From: Domibacillus sp. DTU_2020_1001157_1_SI_ALB_TIR_016
GTDB lineage: Bacteria; Bacillota; Bacilli; Bacillales; Domibacillaceae
Direction: 5' to 3'
Assembly (NCBI RefSeq): GCF_032341995.1
Contig: NZ_CP135438.1
Span: 310,001-374,000, forward strand
Length of the DNA stretch: 64,000 nt
A model generated the notes under the pieces. That model made no database searches, was not told the DNA's origin, and saw only the letters and a program-made list of their open reading frames with translations. The position numbers and the translations under genes are program-made. Positions 9,013 to 16,592 of this stretch are shown one piece after another (the first letter of the stretch is position 1; each line of letters opens with the position of its first letter).

Positions 9013-9083
9013 TTATCAAATGATAATTGCATTAACAAATGATAATAATTTATAAAAAGATGAATTAATTTCACAAATGTTAA
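9013..9083 (+). promoter_or_regulatory. Operator cluster upstream of the right oxidoreductase
   Basis: TCAAATGATAAT and AACAAATGATAAT are a direct pair about 18 bp apart (9016-9046), and ACAAATGTTAA recurs at 9073-9083. The match to 922-951 is the main support for a shared repressor. Confidence 0.55.
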
Positions 9084-9120
9084 GACTTTCGCATTATCAA
9101 AAATTCTGGGAGGCTATAGT

Positions 9121-10413
9121 ATGTCAATCTATCAACAATTAGTAGAACGGGAAAAAGCAAATCAGCCAATTAAAGTGGGAGTGATCGGTGCCGGACAGAT
9201 GGGCTTTGGCATGATCGGGCAAATCTCACGTATTCCGGGCATGAGTGTAACCGGTATCAGTGATATTAATGTGGAAGCAGCTCAAAGAGCGGCAGATTAC
9301 TATAATGCACAGGCAGATCGAAAAGAATCGATTATTGTATCCAATGATTTTCGTGAAGTAATTCAATCTCCACATGTTGAAGTCATCGTAGATGCTACAG
9401 GCGTTCCGGAAGTTGGAGCCAACATTTCGCTTGAAGCGCTGCGTTCCAAAAAACATATCGTGCTGTTAAATGTTGAAGTAGACATTACCATCGGTTCTGT
9501 GATGCATCAATTGTTTACAAACGCGGGACTTATTTATACGGGATCAGCTGGTGATGAGCCTGCTGCAGTTGTTGAGTTATATGAATTTGCAAAAACGATG
9601 GGCATGGAAGTATTAGTTGCTGGTAAAGGAAAAAATAATAAATTAAATGTCACAGCCAATCCTTCCACTGCGCAGGAAGAGGCAGACAAGAAAAAAATGT
9701 CTTCTCATATGCTGGCTGCTTTCCAAGACGGCACGAAGACAATGGCTGAAATGAACCTGCTGTCTAATGCGATTGGGTTTGTACCGGATGTAGTGGGCAT
9801 GCATGGAATTGCTGGAGATCTTGATTCCGTGATTAAAGACTTGGATGTGAAAGAAAATGGCGGCGTGTTAAATAATTTTGGTGTCGTTGAATATGTGGAT
9901 GGTCTGGCGCCTGGCGTATTTGTGATCGTAAAAGGCCAAAATGAAGCGGTAGCGCACGAACTAAATTATTTGCTGAAGAAAGGTGACCGGGAGCACCACA
10001 TTTTGTACCGCCCATATCACCTTGCTAGCTTAGAAACGCCAATCACGATTGCTAAAGCAGTACTGCAGCATGACTCTTCTATTCACCCGCTTGGTACGCC
10101 GATTTCTGATACCGTTGCCGTTGCCAAAAAAGATATCCAGCCAGGCGAAACACTGGACGGAATTGGCGGTTATGCGGTCCGCGGTGTCCTGGAAACCCAT
10201 CAGGATATGAAACGGAATGGACACATTCCAATCGGCTTGATCAGCGGCAAGGTTGTCGCGAAAAAAGCGATTAAGCAGGGCCAATTCTTAACAACAGATG
10301 ATGTAGAACTCGATCCAAGCACAACGGTTTGGAAACTAAGAGAGCTTCAAAATCATTTATTCCAGGAAGATGGCCTGCAAAAAGAGCTTCTTTCGAGCCT
10401 TATTACTTTGTAA
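9121..10413 (+). CDS. NAD(P)-dependent SAF-domain oxidoreductase, right copy, with altered C-terminus
   Basis: 430 residues: Rossmann domain (GVIGAGQMGFG from about residue 20), dehydrogenase middle part (ANPSTAQEEADKKK, VVGMHGIAGDLDS), and a C-terminal SAF-like segment (PGETLDGIGGYAVRG ... GQFLTTDDVELDPSTTVWKLREL). The last dozen codons read into sequence that, one frame over, encodes the C-terminal part of a sorbitol PTS IIB/C subunit. A deletion has thus joined the two genes near 10400 and the terminal residues are probably not native. The reaction is not established for this family. In a PTS-linked setting, oxidation or reduction of a phosphorylated polyol derivative is the likely role. 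Start ATG follows GGGAGGCTATAGT. Confidence 0.8.
   Translation: MSIYQQLVEREKANQPIKVGVIGAGQMGFGMIGQISRIPGMSVTGISDINVEAAQRAADYYNAQADRKESIIVSNDFREVIQSPHVEVIVDATGVPEVGANISLEALRSKKHIVLLNVEVDITIGSVMHQLFTNAGLIYTGSAGDEPAAVVELYEFAKTMGMEVLVAGKGKNNKLNVTANPSTAQEEADKKKMSSHMLAAFQDGTKTMAEMNLLSNAIGFVPDVVGMHGIAGDLDSVIKDLDVKENGGVLNNFGVVEYVDGLAPGVFVIVKGQNEAVAHELNYLLKKGDREHHILYRPYHLASLETPITIAKAVLQHDSSIHPLGTPISDTVAVAKKDIQPGETLDGIGGYAVRGVLETHQDMKRNGHIPIGLISGKVVAKKAIKQGQFLTTDDVELDPSTTVWKLRELQNHLFQEDGLQKELLSSLITL
9199..9872. repeat. Inverted repeat arm B: identical to 84-757
   Basis: Partner of arm A. The two arms face each other across 8.4 kb containing the DeoR, tkt, tal, rpiB, yqfL, TnpB and cupin genes, so homologous recombination between them would invert that block. 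Confidence 0.9.
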
Positions 10414-10760
10414 CACAATCTGCCGGAAATACCTTTGGGCTTCTCGTTCTTTCTATTATTTATGTAATCCTGGTTTTATCTCCTTTGCTTGGACCGGGTT
10501 CCGTGATTGCACAAGTCGTCGGCGTACTCGTCGGAGTGGAAATCGGCAAAAGGAATATCCCGCCAAACCTCGCCCTCCCTGCCCTGTTTGCGCTTAACCC
10601 GCAGGTAGGCGCAAACTTTGTGCCAGCAGGCTTAACGTTCGGGGAAGCAAAACCGGAAACCGTTGAAGTTGGGGTGCCAGCTGTTTTAATGTCACGCTTA
10701 ATTACAGGGCCGCTTGCGGTTGTGATTGCTTATTTTGTGAGCTTCGGTATGTATGAATAA
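10398..10760 (+). pseudogene. srlE: Sorbitol-type PTS IIB/C subunit, C-terminal remnant
   Basis: The translated tail from about residue AGNTFGLLVL onward matches the end of glucitol/sorbitol PTS subunit SrlE: SPLLGPGSVIAQVVGVLVGVE, NIPPNLALPALFALNPQVG, KPETVEVGVPAVLMSR. Roughly the N-terminal two thirds, including the IIB phosphocysteine, and the upstream IIC gene are gone. The reading frame continues 5' into the oxidoreductase in another frame, which marks a deletion scar. Without IIB/IIC this right-hand PTS cannot transport. Confidence 0.8.
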
Positions 10761-10801
10761 GGGAGGAATCAGGAAACATGTACACTATGGGAGGACTACA
10801 A

Positions 10802-11167
10802 ATGAAAACCATCTACCAGTCAACAGTTACAGAGCTTGGTACAGACGTGGAAATGTTTGCAGAAGAAAAAATGCTCATTCTTTTTAATGAAAGTGCACCA
10901 AAGGATTTGCGCGACATCGCGGTGAGCCATACGGTGGTTTCATTAGAAGGCACTATTGAAGCGGGTGACATTCTTTCATTTGACAACCAGTCTTATGAAA
11001 TCACGTTTGTCGGCGGTAAAGTAAATGAGACAGTGAGTGAGCTTGGCCACTGCACGATCGCATTCAATGGAGCGGATCATGCGGATCTGCCGGGAACGAT
11101 GTGTGTAGAGGAAAAAGCGATGCCGACAATTAGCATATCGACAAAATTGTCTATCAGTAAAAAATAG
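10802..11167 (+). CDS. srlB: Glucitol/sorbitol-type PTS IIA component
   Basis: 121 residues from the ATG at 10802, preceded by GGGAGGACTAC; eight codons upstream are open but less likely. This is the sorbitol-type IIA domain, which accepts phosphate from HPr on a histidine, here in DIAVSHTVVSL (about residue 42), and passes it to IIB. Typical segments LFNESAPKDLRDIAV, GDILSFDNQSYEITFVG and ELGHCTIAFNG are present and the length is normal. It is intact although its partner IIB/C gene just upstream is destroyed; it could still serve the other operon copy if that is complete outside the window. Confidence 0.88.
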   Translation: MKTIYQSTVTELGTDVEMFAEEKMLILFNESAPKDLRDIAVSHTVVSLEGTIEAGDILSFDNQSYEITFVGGKVNETVSELGHCTIAFNGADHADLPGTMCVEEKAMPTISISTKLSISKK

Positions 11168-11182
11168 TTCAACCCTCAAACA

Positions 11183-11224
11183 GGCCGTTAAGCTGAATAC
11201 TCTTGCTTAACGGTCATTTTATTA
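11183..11224 (+). terminator. Terminator of the truncated PTS operon
   Basis: GGCCGTTAAGC / GCTTAACGGTC stem with 11-nt loop, then ATTTTATTATCTTCTTT. Confidence 0.75.
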
Positions 11225-11299
11225 TCTTCTTTATTGATGAATAATAGAGGCTCCTCCCCTCCTATTATTTTTGAATCAACATAGAATAGGTGTGTAGAT

Positions 11300-12151
11300 A
11301 TGAAACTAATAGCTATTGATTTAAACGGTACCCTTTTAAATAGAAGGAATCAAATCAGCAGAAAAAACATTGAATCGATTAAAAAGGCCCAGAAAAAAGG
11401 AGTTGAAATTGCAATTGTAACCGGAAGAGCTCATTTTAATGTTCATTCTATTTTAAAGAATGCTGGTATTTCTGCTTGGATCATAGGCGCCAATGGAGCG
11501 ACCATTCACGACAAAAAAGGAACGCTTTTACATGCGAAGTCTATTAAGAAAAACGATGCAAAAGAAATACTCGATTATTTTGCAGAACACAATATGTATT
11601 ATGAAGTTTTTTCCGACCAAGTCATTTATACACCCCAAAATGGACGGGACTTATTAACAATCGAAATGTTTAAACTGAAGAATGCAAATCCAAAAATAAA
11701 CCTAAACGTATTTCAAGAAGCGGCAGAAAGACAGTTCAGCCAGGGGAAATTTGAATTTGTTTCTTCTCATTTAGACATTCTAGATAAAACAAATGAATTT
11801 TATAATTTTCTTGGGTTTTCTTTCTATAGGGAAAAAATCAATGATGGCTGGCAGCATTTTGAACAAAAAAGAGAGCTGGCAACTGCCAGCCTGGCTAAAC
11901 ATTTATTCGAATTGACGCATTCTGATGTTTCAAAAGGCTGTGCTGTCAGGTATTTGGCTGGGAAATTGAATATCGAAAGAGAAGATATTATAGCTATTGG
12001 AGACCATTATAATGATCTCCCTATGTTTGAATCTGCAGGACTAAGGATTGCGATGGGAAACTCCGTCCGAGATATTAAGTCTTGTGCGCATCACATAACT
12101 TTATCAAATGATGAAGATGGTGTGGCCCATATCATGAAGCTGCTTATTTAA
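11300..12151 (+). CDS. Cof-type HAD-IIB phosphatase family protein with Asp-to-Asn change
   Basis: 283 residues, the usual length of Cof/YkrA-type sugar-phosphate and nucleotide phosphatases. Motif I reads IDLNGTLLN: the nucleophile Asp7 is kept but the second Asp, the general acid/base of DxD phosphatases, is Asn9. Motif II VTGRAHFNV, motif III Lys (DVSKGCAV) and motif IV GDHYNDLPMFESAG are intact, and the HAD-IIB cap lies between. Substrate is unknown and the N9 change may lower or alter activity. It stands alone between two terminators, ATG after TAGGTGTG. Proximity to the sugar-alcohol block may be coincidental. Confidence 0.85.
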   Translation: MKLIAIDLNGTLLNRRNQISRKNIESIKKAQKKGVEIAIVTGRAHFNVHSILKNAGISAWIIGANGATIHDKKGTLLHAKSIKKNDAKEILDYFAEHNMYYEVFSDQVIYTPQNGRDLLTIEMFKLKNANPKINLNVFQEAAERQFSQGKFEFVSSHLDILDKTNEFYNFLGFSFYREKINDGWQHFEQKRELATASLAKHLFELTHSDVSKGCAVRYLAGKLNIEREDIIAIGDHYNDLPMFESAGLRIAMGNSVRDIKSCAHHITLSNDEDGVAHIMKLLI

Positions 12152-12290
12152 ATTCTATCTATATCTTTATATAGCGGCAGACCTTCTTTTATTTTTTATC
12201 GATCTTTGCGAAATGGTCCTCTTGGTTAATCTCTACAAGAATTAACTTTGCTATTACAATTACCGATAGTTAAAACATAAATTCTTCACG

Positions 12291-12340
12291 AAAACAGCTC
12301 TAACTAATTTGTCTTGACAAATTAGTTAGAGCTGTTTTTA
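12291..12340. terminator. Strong bidirectional terminator
   Basis: A 23-bp near-perfect stem (AAAACAGCTCTAACTAATTT with its complement) closed by a tiny loop, A-run on one side, T-run on the other. It separates the convergent HAD and GNAT genes. Confidence 0.9.
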
Positions 12341-12369
12341 TGGTGTTTAACTTCATTAAATTAGTTTAT

Positions 12370-12882
12370 TTATTCTTCTGAAGGCACTTTAGGCCCTTTT
12401 AAATCCAATTGATAAAAAGCAAGGTCCAGCCATTTATCAAATTTAAATCCAGCTTTTTTAATTACACCAGAAAATTCAAATCCCATTCTCTCATGCATTT
12501 TTATACTGCCTTCATTTGTTGCATCAATTCCAGCAACAAGTGTTGCATATTCTCTTTCATTAGCCATTTTTATTAATTCTTGCATTAATTTTTTTGCAAT
12601 ACCCTGGCTCCTATAATCCTTATGAACATAGACAGAATGTTCTATTGTGTATTTATAGGCTGGCCAAGCTCTAAAAGGACCAAATGTAGCAAATCCAACT
12701 GCCTTGTCATCTTGTTCGCATACTAATACTGGATAACCTTCTTCTATCTTTTGCTTATACCAAATTTGTCTGCTTTCAAGAGTCTGAGGTTTATAGGTAT
12801 ATACAGCCGTGCTATGAAGAATTGCATCATTATATACCTCTAAAATATCCCTTAAATCTTTTTCTGTTGCTTCCCTTATCAT
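12370..12882 (-). CDS. GNAT N-acetyltransferase, phosphinothricin-acetyltransferase-like
   Basis: 170 residues of the PAT/YwnH GNAT branch: MIREATEKDLRDILEVYNDAI at the N-terminus, FGPFRAWPAYKYTIEHSVYVH in the core, the acetyl-CoA loop YRSQGIAKKLMQELI (Q/RxxGxG/A) near residue 95, and the family tail MHERMGFEFSGV. Members acetylate amino groups of phosphinothricin-like amino acids, methionine sulfone or other amines. The natural substrate here cannot be told. Single gene; ATG preceded by GAGAGGAAG. Confidence 0.85.
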   Translation of the reverse strand: MIREATEKDLRDILEVYNDAILHSTAVYTYKPQTLESRQIWYKQKIEEGYPVLVCEQDDKAVGFATFGPFRAWPAYKYTIEHSVYVHKDYRSQGIAKKLMQELIKMANEREYATLVAGIDATNEGSIKMHERMGFEFSGVIKKAGFKFDKWLDLAFYQLDLKGPKVPSEE

Positions 12883-13020
12883 TTTTTTCTTCCTCTCACA
12901 CTAAATTTGATTTTCTATATTTATTTTAGAACTCTCCATACATAACGTAAAATTGAAATTTTTCCCTTCATCTCCTTATATAATCTTTTATATTCAAAGC
13001 TAGATTTGCAACGTGTGAAT

Positions 13021-13062
13021 GAAAAAAAGGATGCTGACTGTTTAGTCGCATCCCTTTTTTCA
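13021..13062. terminator. Hairpin terminator
   Basis: AAAAAAGGATGC / GCATCCCTTTTTT with a 14-nt loop; works in either direction. Confidence 0.75.
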
Positions 13063-13094
13063 TTCTACCGAGTTTCTGCCTATATAATACCTTA

Positions 13095-13286
13095 TTAAGA
13101 TAATTTCTTATATCCGCAATAATCTGTATCAATTTGTTCTAAAAACTGTTGGAACATTTTTCTTATGCCTTGCCCCTTAGAGGTTTTCAGCCTTGTTAAA
13201 CAAGGTAGAATACCTCTTCCCAGGACTTTATACGTATAACATGGAGAAATTGCAATATTCTCCCCGTATTTTGGATAGTGAAAGCT
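13095..13286 (-). pseudogene. C-terminal remnant of an unrecognised protein
   Basis: Between the hairpin at 13021 and the TetR gene, the minus strand is open for 63 codons with protein-like composition: PKYGENIAISPCYTYKVLGR, then LPCLTRLKTSKGQGIRKMFQ and DYCGYKKLS before the stop. There is no start codon or ribosome site; an in-frame stop lies just upstream at about 13289. It reads like the tail of a lost gene. Family not recognised. Confidence 0.35.
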
Positions 13287-13333
13287 TTAGTCTCGTTTTT
13301 ATTCGCTTCCTTAAACTATAAAAGAAATCCCAA

Positions 13334-13930
13334 TTAATTTGCAGTATCATCCACTTTAAACTCGTCATAAAAATCTTTGGTTAATGAATCGAAATAATCG
13401 ATTTCACCTGTTGAGCGTGCTAACAACTGAGCACCCTGGACGAAAGCTACAATGATCTTTGCTTGTTTTACTTCGTCAGTTGATCGTGTAATAAGGCTCC
13501 CTGAATTAATTCCTTGCTTTAATACATTTTCAACCCATTCTTCATTTGCACGGAAAAACAAAGTCAATTCATTTCGGATTTCTTCAGGAAATGAGTTTAG
13601 TTCAGCTGCCATCATCGAACATAAACAAATCTTACCATTATCCACTAAAGTATCACGATATACTTTAAAAAATCCCTTTAGTTTTTCTTTAGCATCTGAC
13701 GAACTTTTGTCAATTTGATCTAGCTTCTCTATAAAATGTTTACGATACCTTAGAAGGACCGCTTGTACTAATTCCTGCTTGGTGGGAAAATAATAATGAA
13801 CACTAGCTTTACGAATTCCGACAGCTTCAGCTATATCTGCATAACTAAATCCATTATATCCCCGCTCTTGAACAAGCTGCATACCAATATCCATGATTTT
13901 CTGTAATGTTGTATTATTATTCGTTTTCAT
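13334..13930 (-). CDS. TetR/AcrR-family transcriptional regulator
   Basis: 198 residues. The N-terminal HTH contains GYNGFSYADIAEAVGIRKASVHYYFPTK (split here only for description: helix 3 is IRKASVHYYF). The C-terminal ligand domain resembles the YxaF/LmrA-like group (KICLCSMMAAELNSFPEEIR). TetR proteins of this group repress neighbouring oxidoreductase or efflux genes. The SDR gene immediately upstream on the same strand is the likely target: both starts are preceded by CTA-rich palindrome-like sequences. No obvious ribosome site precedes the ATG, so the start could be slightly downstream. Confidence 0.88.
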   Translation of the reverse strand: MKTNNNTTLQKIMDIGMQLVQERGYNGFSYADIAEAVGIRKASVHYYFPTKQELVQAVLLRYRKHFIEKLDQIDKSSSDAKEKLKGFFKVYRDTLVDNGKICLCSMMAAELNSFPEEIRNELTLFFRANEEWVENVLKQGINSGSLITRSTDEVKQAKIIVAFVQGAQLLARSTGEIDYFDSLTKDFYDEFKVDDTAN

Positions 13931-13935
13931 ATAAA

Positions 13936-13962
13936 AAATCTACCATTCAGTAAGTAAGTCGT
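13936..13962. promoter_or_regulatory. Possible TetR operator at its own promoter
   Basis: CTACCATTCAGTAAGTAAG lies just upstream of the tetR start; its complement ACTTACTGAATGGTAG is the kind of site TetR family members of this group bind. Confidence 0.4.
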
Positions 13963-13989
13963 CAACTTATTTTCCTGCTCATAAAAGAT

Positions 13990-14069
13990 AAACAGCCAGC
14001 CGCCGGTTCAATACCGGAAGCTGGCTGTTTAAAAGGAGTTTTGATCCCTGTATCCTAAACAGGGATCAG
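13990..14069. terminator. Two consecutive hairpins between SDR and TetR genes
   Basis: AAACAGCCAGC / GCTGGCTGTTT (13990-14032) with an inner CCGG-containing stem, and TGATCCCTG / CAGGGATCA (14040-14069). They lie directly after the SDR stop on the minus strand and should uncouple the two genes. Confidence 0.65.
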
Positions 14070-14085
14070 TCCCCCACCTGCTCTT

Positions 14086-14862
14086 TTATCTTAATCGAGC
14101 TGTAACTCCACCATCAAGTGGCATAATAATGCCTGTAATCCATGATGATGAATCATCTGCAAGGAATAAAACGGCATTCGCTACATCTTCTGGAGTTCCA
14201 TTGCGTCCAATTGGATGAAACTCATTAAAAGTTGGCAACACTTTTGCCACTTCTTCTTCTGACATAAACGTATTGTAAATTGGTGTTTCAACAACTGCAG
14301 GTGCTACGGCATTTACTCGAATTTTATCACCAGCGAATTCTACGGCCAAGTTTCTTGTTAAGGCATGTCTTCCTGCCATCGCAGCTGAGTAAGCTGATGA
14401 AGGTGTTGCTTCCACTGCTTGAATTGCCCACATTGAGCCCGTATTTACAATCGCTCCTCCTCCACGCTTTTTCATTTCTGGTATAACTGCTTGAGAAGGA
14501 TAGAATGTTCCTTTAACAATTGTATCTAAATAGGATTGCAGGTCATCCTCTGTATGGTCAAGAAATGGTGTTGGATTAAATTTTCCTGTGTTGTTAACTA
14601 ATACATCTACGCCACCAAACTCTTCTACTGCTTTTTTAACCAAATTCTCCGAAGTTTCTTTTTTGCTGATGTCACCGGCTACATATAAAACTTTTTTGCC
14701 AGTTGGGTCAATTTCTAAAGACGTTTCCTTCAGCACATTTTCTCTGCGTCCATTAATAACTACATTTGCTCCTTCTTCAAAAAATCTTTTTGCAGCTGCT
14801 TTCCCAATCCCAGTACCTCCACCAGATACGATTACAGTTTTATTTTCAAATCTCATTACCAT
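14086..14862 (-). CDS. SDR-family oxidoreductase
   Basis: Classical short-chain dehydrogenase of 258 residues. NAD(P) motif VSGGGTGIGKAAAKRF (TGxxxGxG type) at residues 11-26, NNTG at about 90, catalytic Ser in NTGSMWAIQ, and the YSAAMAGRH segment at about 157-165. In that segment the usual YxxxK appears as Y-SAAM-AGRH, so the lysine is replaced by alanine at the expected spacing; this needs checking. The C-terminus ITGIIMPLDGGVTARLR is typical of the 3-oxoacyl-ACP reductase/glucose dehydrogenase group. Start at 14862 or the ATG two codons on; GGGAG precedes both. Probably controlled by the downstream TetR. Confidence 0.85.
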   Translation of the reverse strand: MVMRFENKTVIVSGGGTGIGKAAAKRFFEEGANVVINGRRENVLKETSLEIDPTGKKVLYVAGDISKKETSENLVKKAVEEFGGVDVLVNNTGKFNPTPFLDHTEDDLQSYLDTIVKGTFYPSQAVIPEMKKRGGGAIVNTGSMWAIQAVEATPSSAYSAAMAGRHALTRNLAVEFAGDKIRVNAVAPAVVETPIYNTFMSEEEVAKVLPTFNEFHPIGRNGTPEDVANAVLFLADDSSSWITGIIMPLDGGVTARLR

Positions 14863-14922
14863 TCATCTCCCTTTTTATTTTCCATAATATAAAAAATGCT
14901 TAATCATGGTTTGTTTATTGTC

Positions 14923-14942
14923 TATCTACTAGTAGGTAGATA
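14923..14942. promoter_or_regulatory. Palindromic operator candidate upstream of SDR
   Basis: TATCTACTAGTAGGTAGATA is near-palindromic (arms TATCTAC / GTAGATA), 60 bp upstream of the SDR start; it suits a TetR dimer. Confidence 0.5.
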
Positions 14943-15104
14943 CAGTATAAAAAATTTTATTAAGTAATGCAACTCTTTTTACTCCATGTATTTAACTATT
15001 TAATCTTTGAATACTTCTTTTGGAGAGCGTACAATATCTTGTGTAAATGCGTAAATAGAAAAAGGAATACCTTTTCTTATATAATTGAATTACCACAACA
15101 CAAT

Positions 15105-15239
15105 TCAAAGAAAAGAGATCTTCCCTATAAACCCGTTTCCAATAGATATTGTCGACGCTCTAGTAAAACAAAATATTACTGGGGTCTCTACCAGTTTCAC
15201 CTGTTCCCCGTTGGATGGAATTTGTATAGCGTTCATCAT
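15105..15239 (-). CDS. 44-residue ORF with strong ribosome site; probable truncated gene
   Basis: CTAAAGGAGG lies 6 nt before the ATG at 15239, one of the best ribosome sites in the window. The product begins MMNAIQIPSNGEQVKLVETP, which resembles the N-terminus of zinc-type alcohol dehydrogenases/quinone reductases, then continues without family resemblance to a stop at 15105. Most likely the 5' stump of a dehydrogenase gene; a genuine small protein cannot be excluded. The rest of 14943-15313 shows no other gene. Confidence 0.35.
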   Translation of the reverse strand: MMNAIQIPSNGEQVKLVETPVIFCFTRASTISIGNGFIGKISFL

Positions 15240-15313
15240 TTACTACCTCCTTTAGTTCAGTAATTTTTAAATTCTGTTAGCTTTCACATACAATACTCAT
15301 TAAAAAGATCGTG

Positions 15314-16423
15314 TTATACAGGCTTGTTATTTAAATTAATGATTTCAAAAACTGCTTGTTCAGCTGACTGGAGTGCACCTTCAAGATGTCCGCCGTATTG
15401 TGAATTAGTCTCAGTACCAGCAAAAATAATTTTCTTTTCCCATACACCTGCTGTTGGTGGCTGACCATAGCTTGGAAAATCTCTAAGCGGATCGAAGTCT
15501 TCCTCAACAGCCGTTTCGGAATCTCTGGACCAATCTTTGTAAAGGACCGCACTTACGTTTTGGGCGGAATTCCCAAAGAGCCTGACCAATTGGTCAATAA
15601 CCAATTTTGAAACTTTATCCTTCCCCAGTTCCCGGCGCATTTTTGCTGGTATTCCAAAGAAACCAAATAATGCACCAGAGCCTGCTTCAGGAGAGGCATC
15701 ATGGATTTCTTGTAAGGGTCCAACCCGGCTTGATACGAATCCGGAGAGTCCTGATTCTCTCCAAAAGGGCCGATCATAAATTGCTACTGCCTTGGCCTGT
15801 CCGGCCATCCATGTAGGTTTATTTACAAGATCAACCATAAGAGCTGGAGGGAGAGCAGGAGAAAATTCAATATGACGCGCCACAATCCGAGGCGGCAATG
15901 CCAGGATAACAGCACTTGCAGAAACGTTTTTTCGCTTTCCATCAGCAAGAACTGCTTCAACCCTGATAGCACCAGCTTTATCTAGTCGAATAGCCGTAAC
16001 TCGTGTTTCTAACTCGACTATTCCTGGGGGGATAGTATATGCTACAGCATCGACAAGAGACTGCACACCTCCCCTGAATCGAATCGATATTGGTCCGGAA
16101 TTTTCCGGCAGTTCATAACGCTCAGGTGGTTCGTTTGGGAATCGTTCTGAAAGCATTGCTCCTTTGGTATACTGGACGAAAGTTTCTACATTCAGTTCTT
16201 TAACAAGATTGGCAATCGTACTCTCATACTGCGGCCAGAACCATGTTGGTCCGAGGTCAAATTTACCTAGGTCTGGTTTGTTTGGATCAGCAGCGGTCAA
16301 GATCCTGCCGCCAGTCCTGTCTCTTGCCTCTAGAATCTTACAATTGATGCCATGTGCAGTAAGTAAAGACGCAGCCCGCAGGCCACTCAAACCAGCTCCA
16401 ACAATGACTACAGGATCGTTCAT
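15314..16423 (-). CDS. Flavin monoamine oxidase family protein
   Basis: 369 residues from the ATG at 16423 (AGAGGAAAC upstream; the longer frame to 16462 lacks a site). N-terminal dinucleotide fold VVIVGAGLSGLRAASLLTAHG and the ARDRTGGRI motif bind FAD. The middle shows LGPTWFW, and the C-terminus has IIFAGTETNSQYGGHLEGALQSAEQA, the amine-oxidase FAD-closing motif with T/S variation. These enzymes oxidise primary or secondary amines to imines with H2O2 release. At about 370 residues it is shorter than most (430-490) family members, so part of the substrate domain may be reduced. Next upstream on the same strand is an MFS exporter; a functional link is possible but unproven. Confidence 0.82.
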   Translation of the reverse strand: MNDPVVIVGAGLSGLRAASLLTAHGINCKILEARDRTGGRILTAADPNKPDLGKFDLGPTWFWPQYESTIANLVKELNVETFVQYTKGAMLSERFPNEPPERYELPENSGPISIRFRGGVQSLVDAVAYTIPPGIVELETRVTAIRLDKAGAIRVEAVLADGKRKNVSASAVILALPPRIVARHIEFSPALPPALMVDLVNKPTWMAGQAKAVAIYDRPFWRESGLSGFVSSRVGPLQEIHDASPEAGSGALFGFFGIPAKMRRELGKDKVSKLVIDQLVRLFGNSAQNVSAVLYKDWSRDSETAVEEDFDPLRDFPSYGQPPTAGVWEKKIIFAGTETNSQYGGHLEGALQSAEQAVFEIINLNNKPV

Positions 16424-16592
16424 ATTGTTTCCTCTTTCCGACCGCGTGTATGCGTTCTTCATATATTTGTGACAGATCGGTTCCTTTTTATATAAGTCTC
16501 TTCGAAAGGAACTTTCCTTTGTATAGGGTTTCCATACTCGATTTTAACAATTACTTTAAAAGCACCTTGAATTTTCAGTTATTTTTATTTTA

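Noticed and set aside
14967..15263. 98-codon + strand ORF
   Set aside because: Lacks a ribosome site and reads antisense to a short ORF with a far better one (15105-15239).
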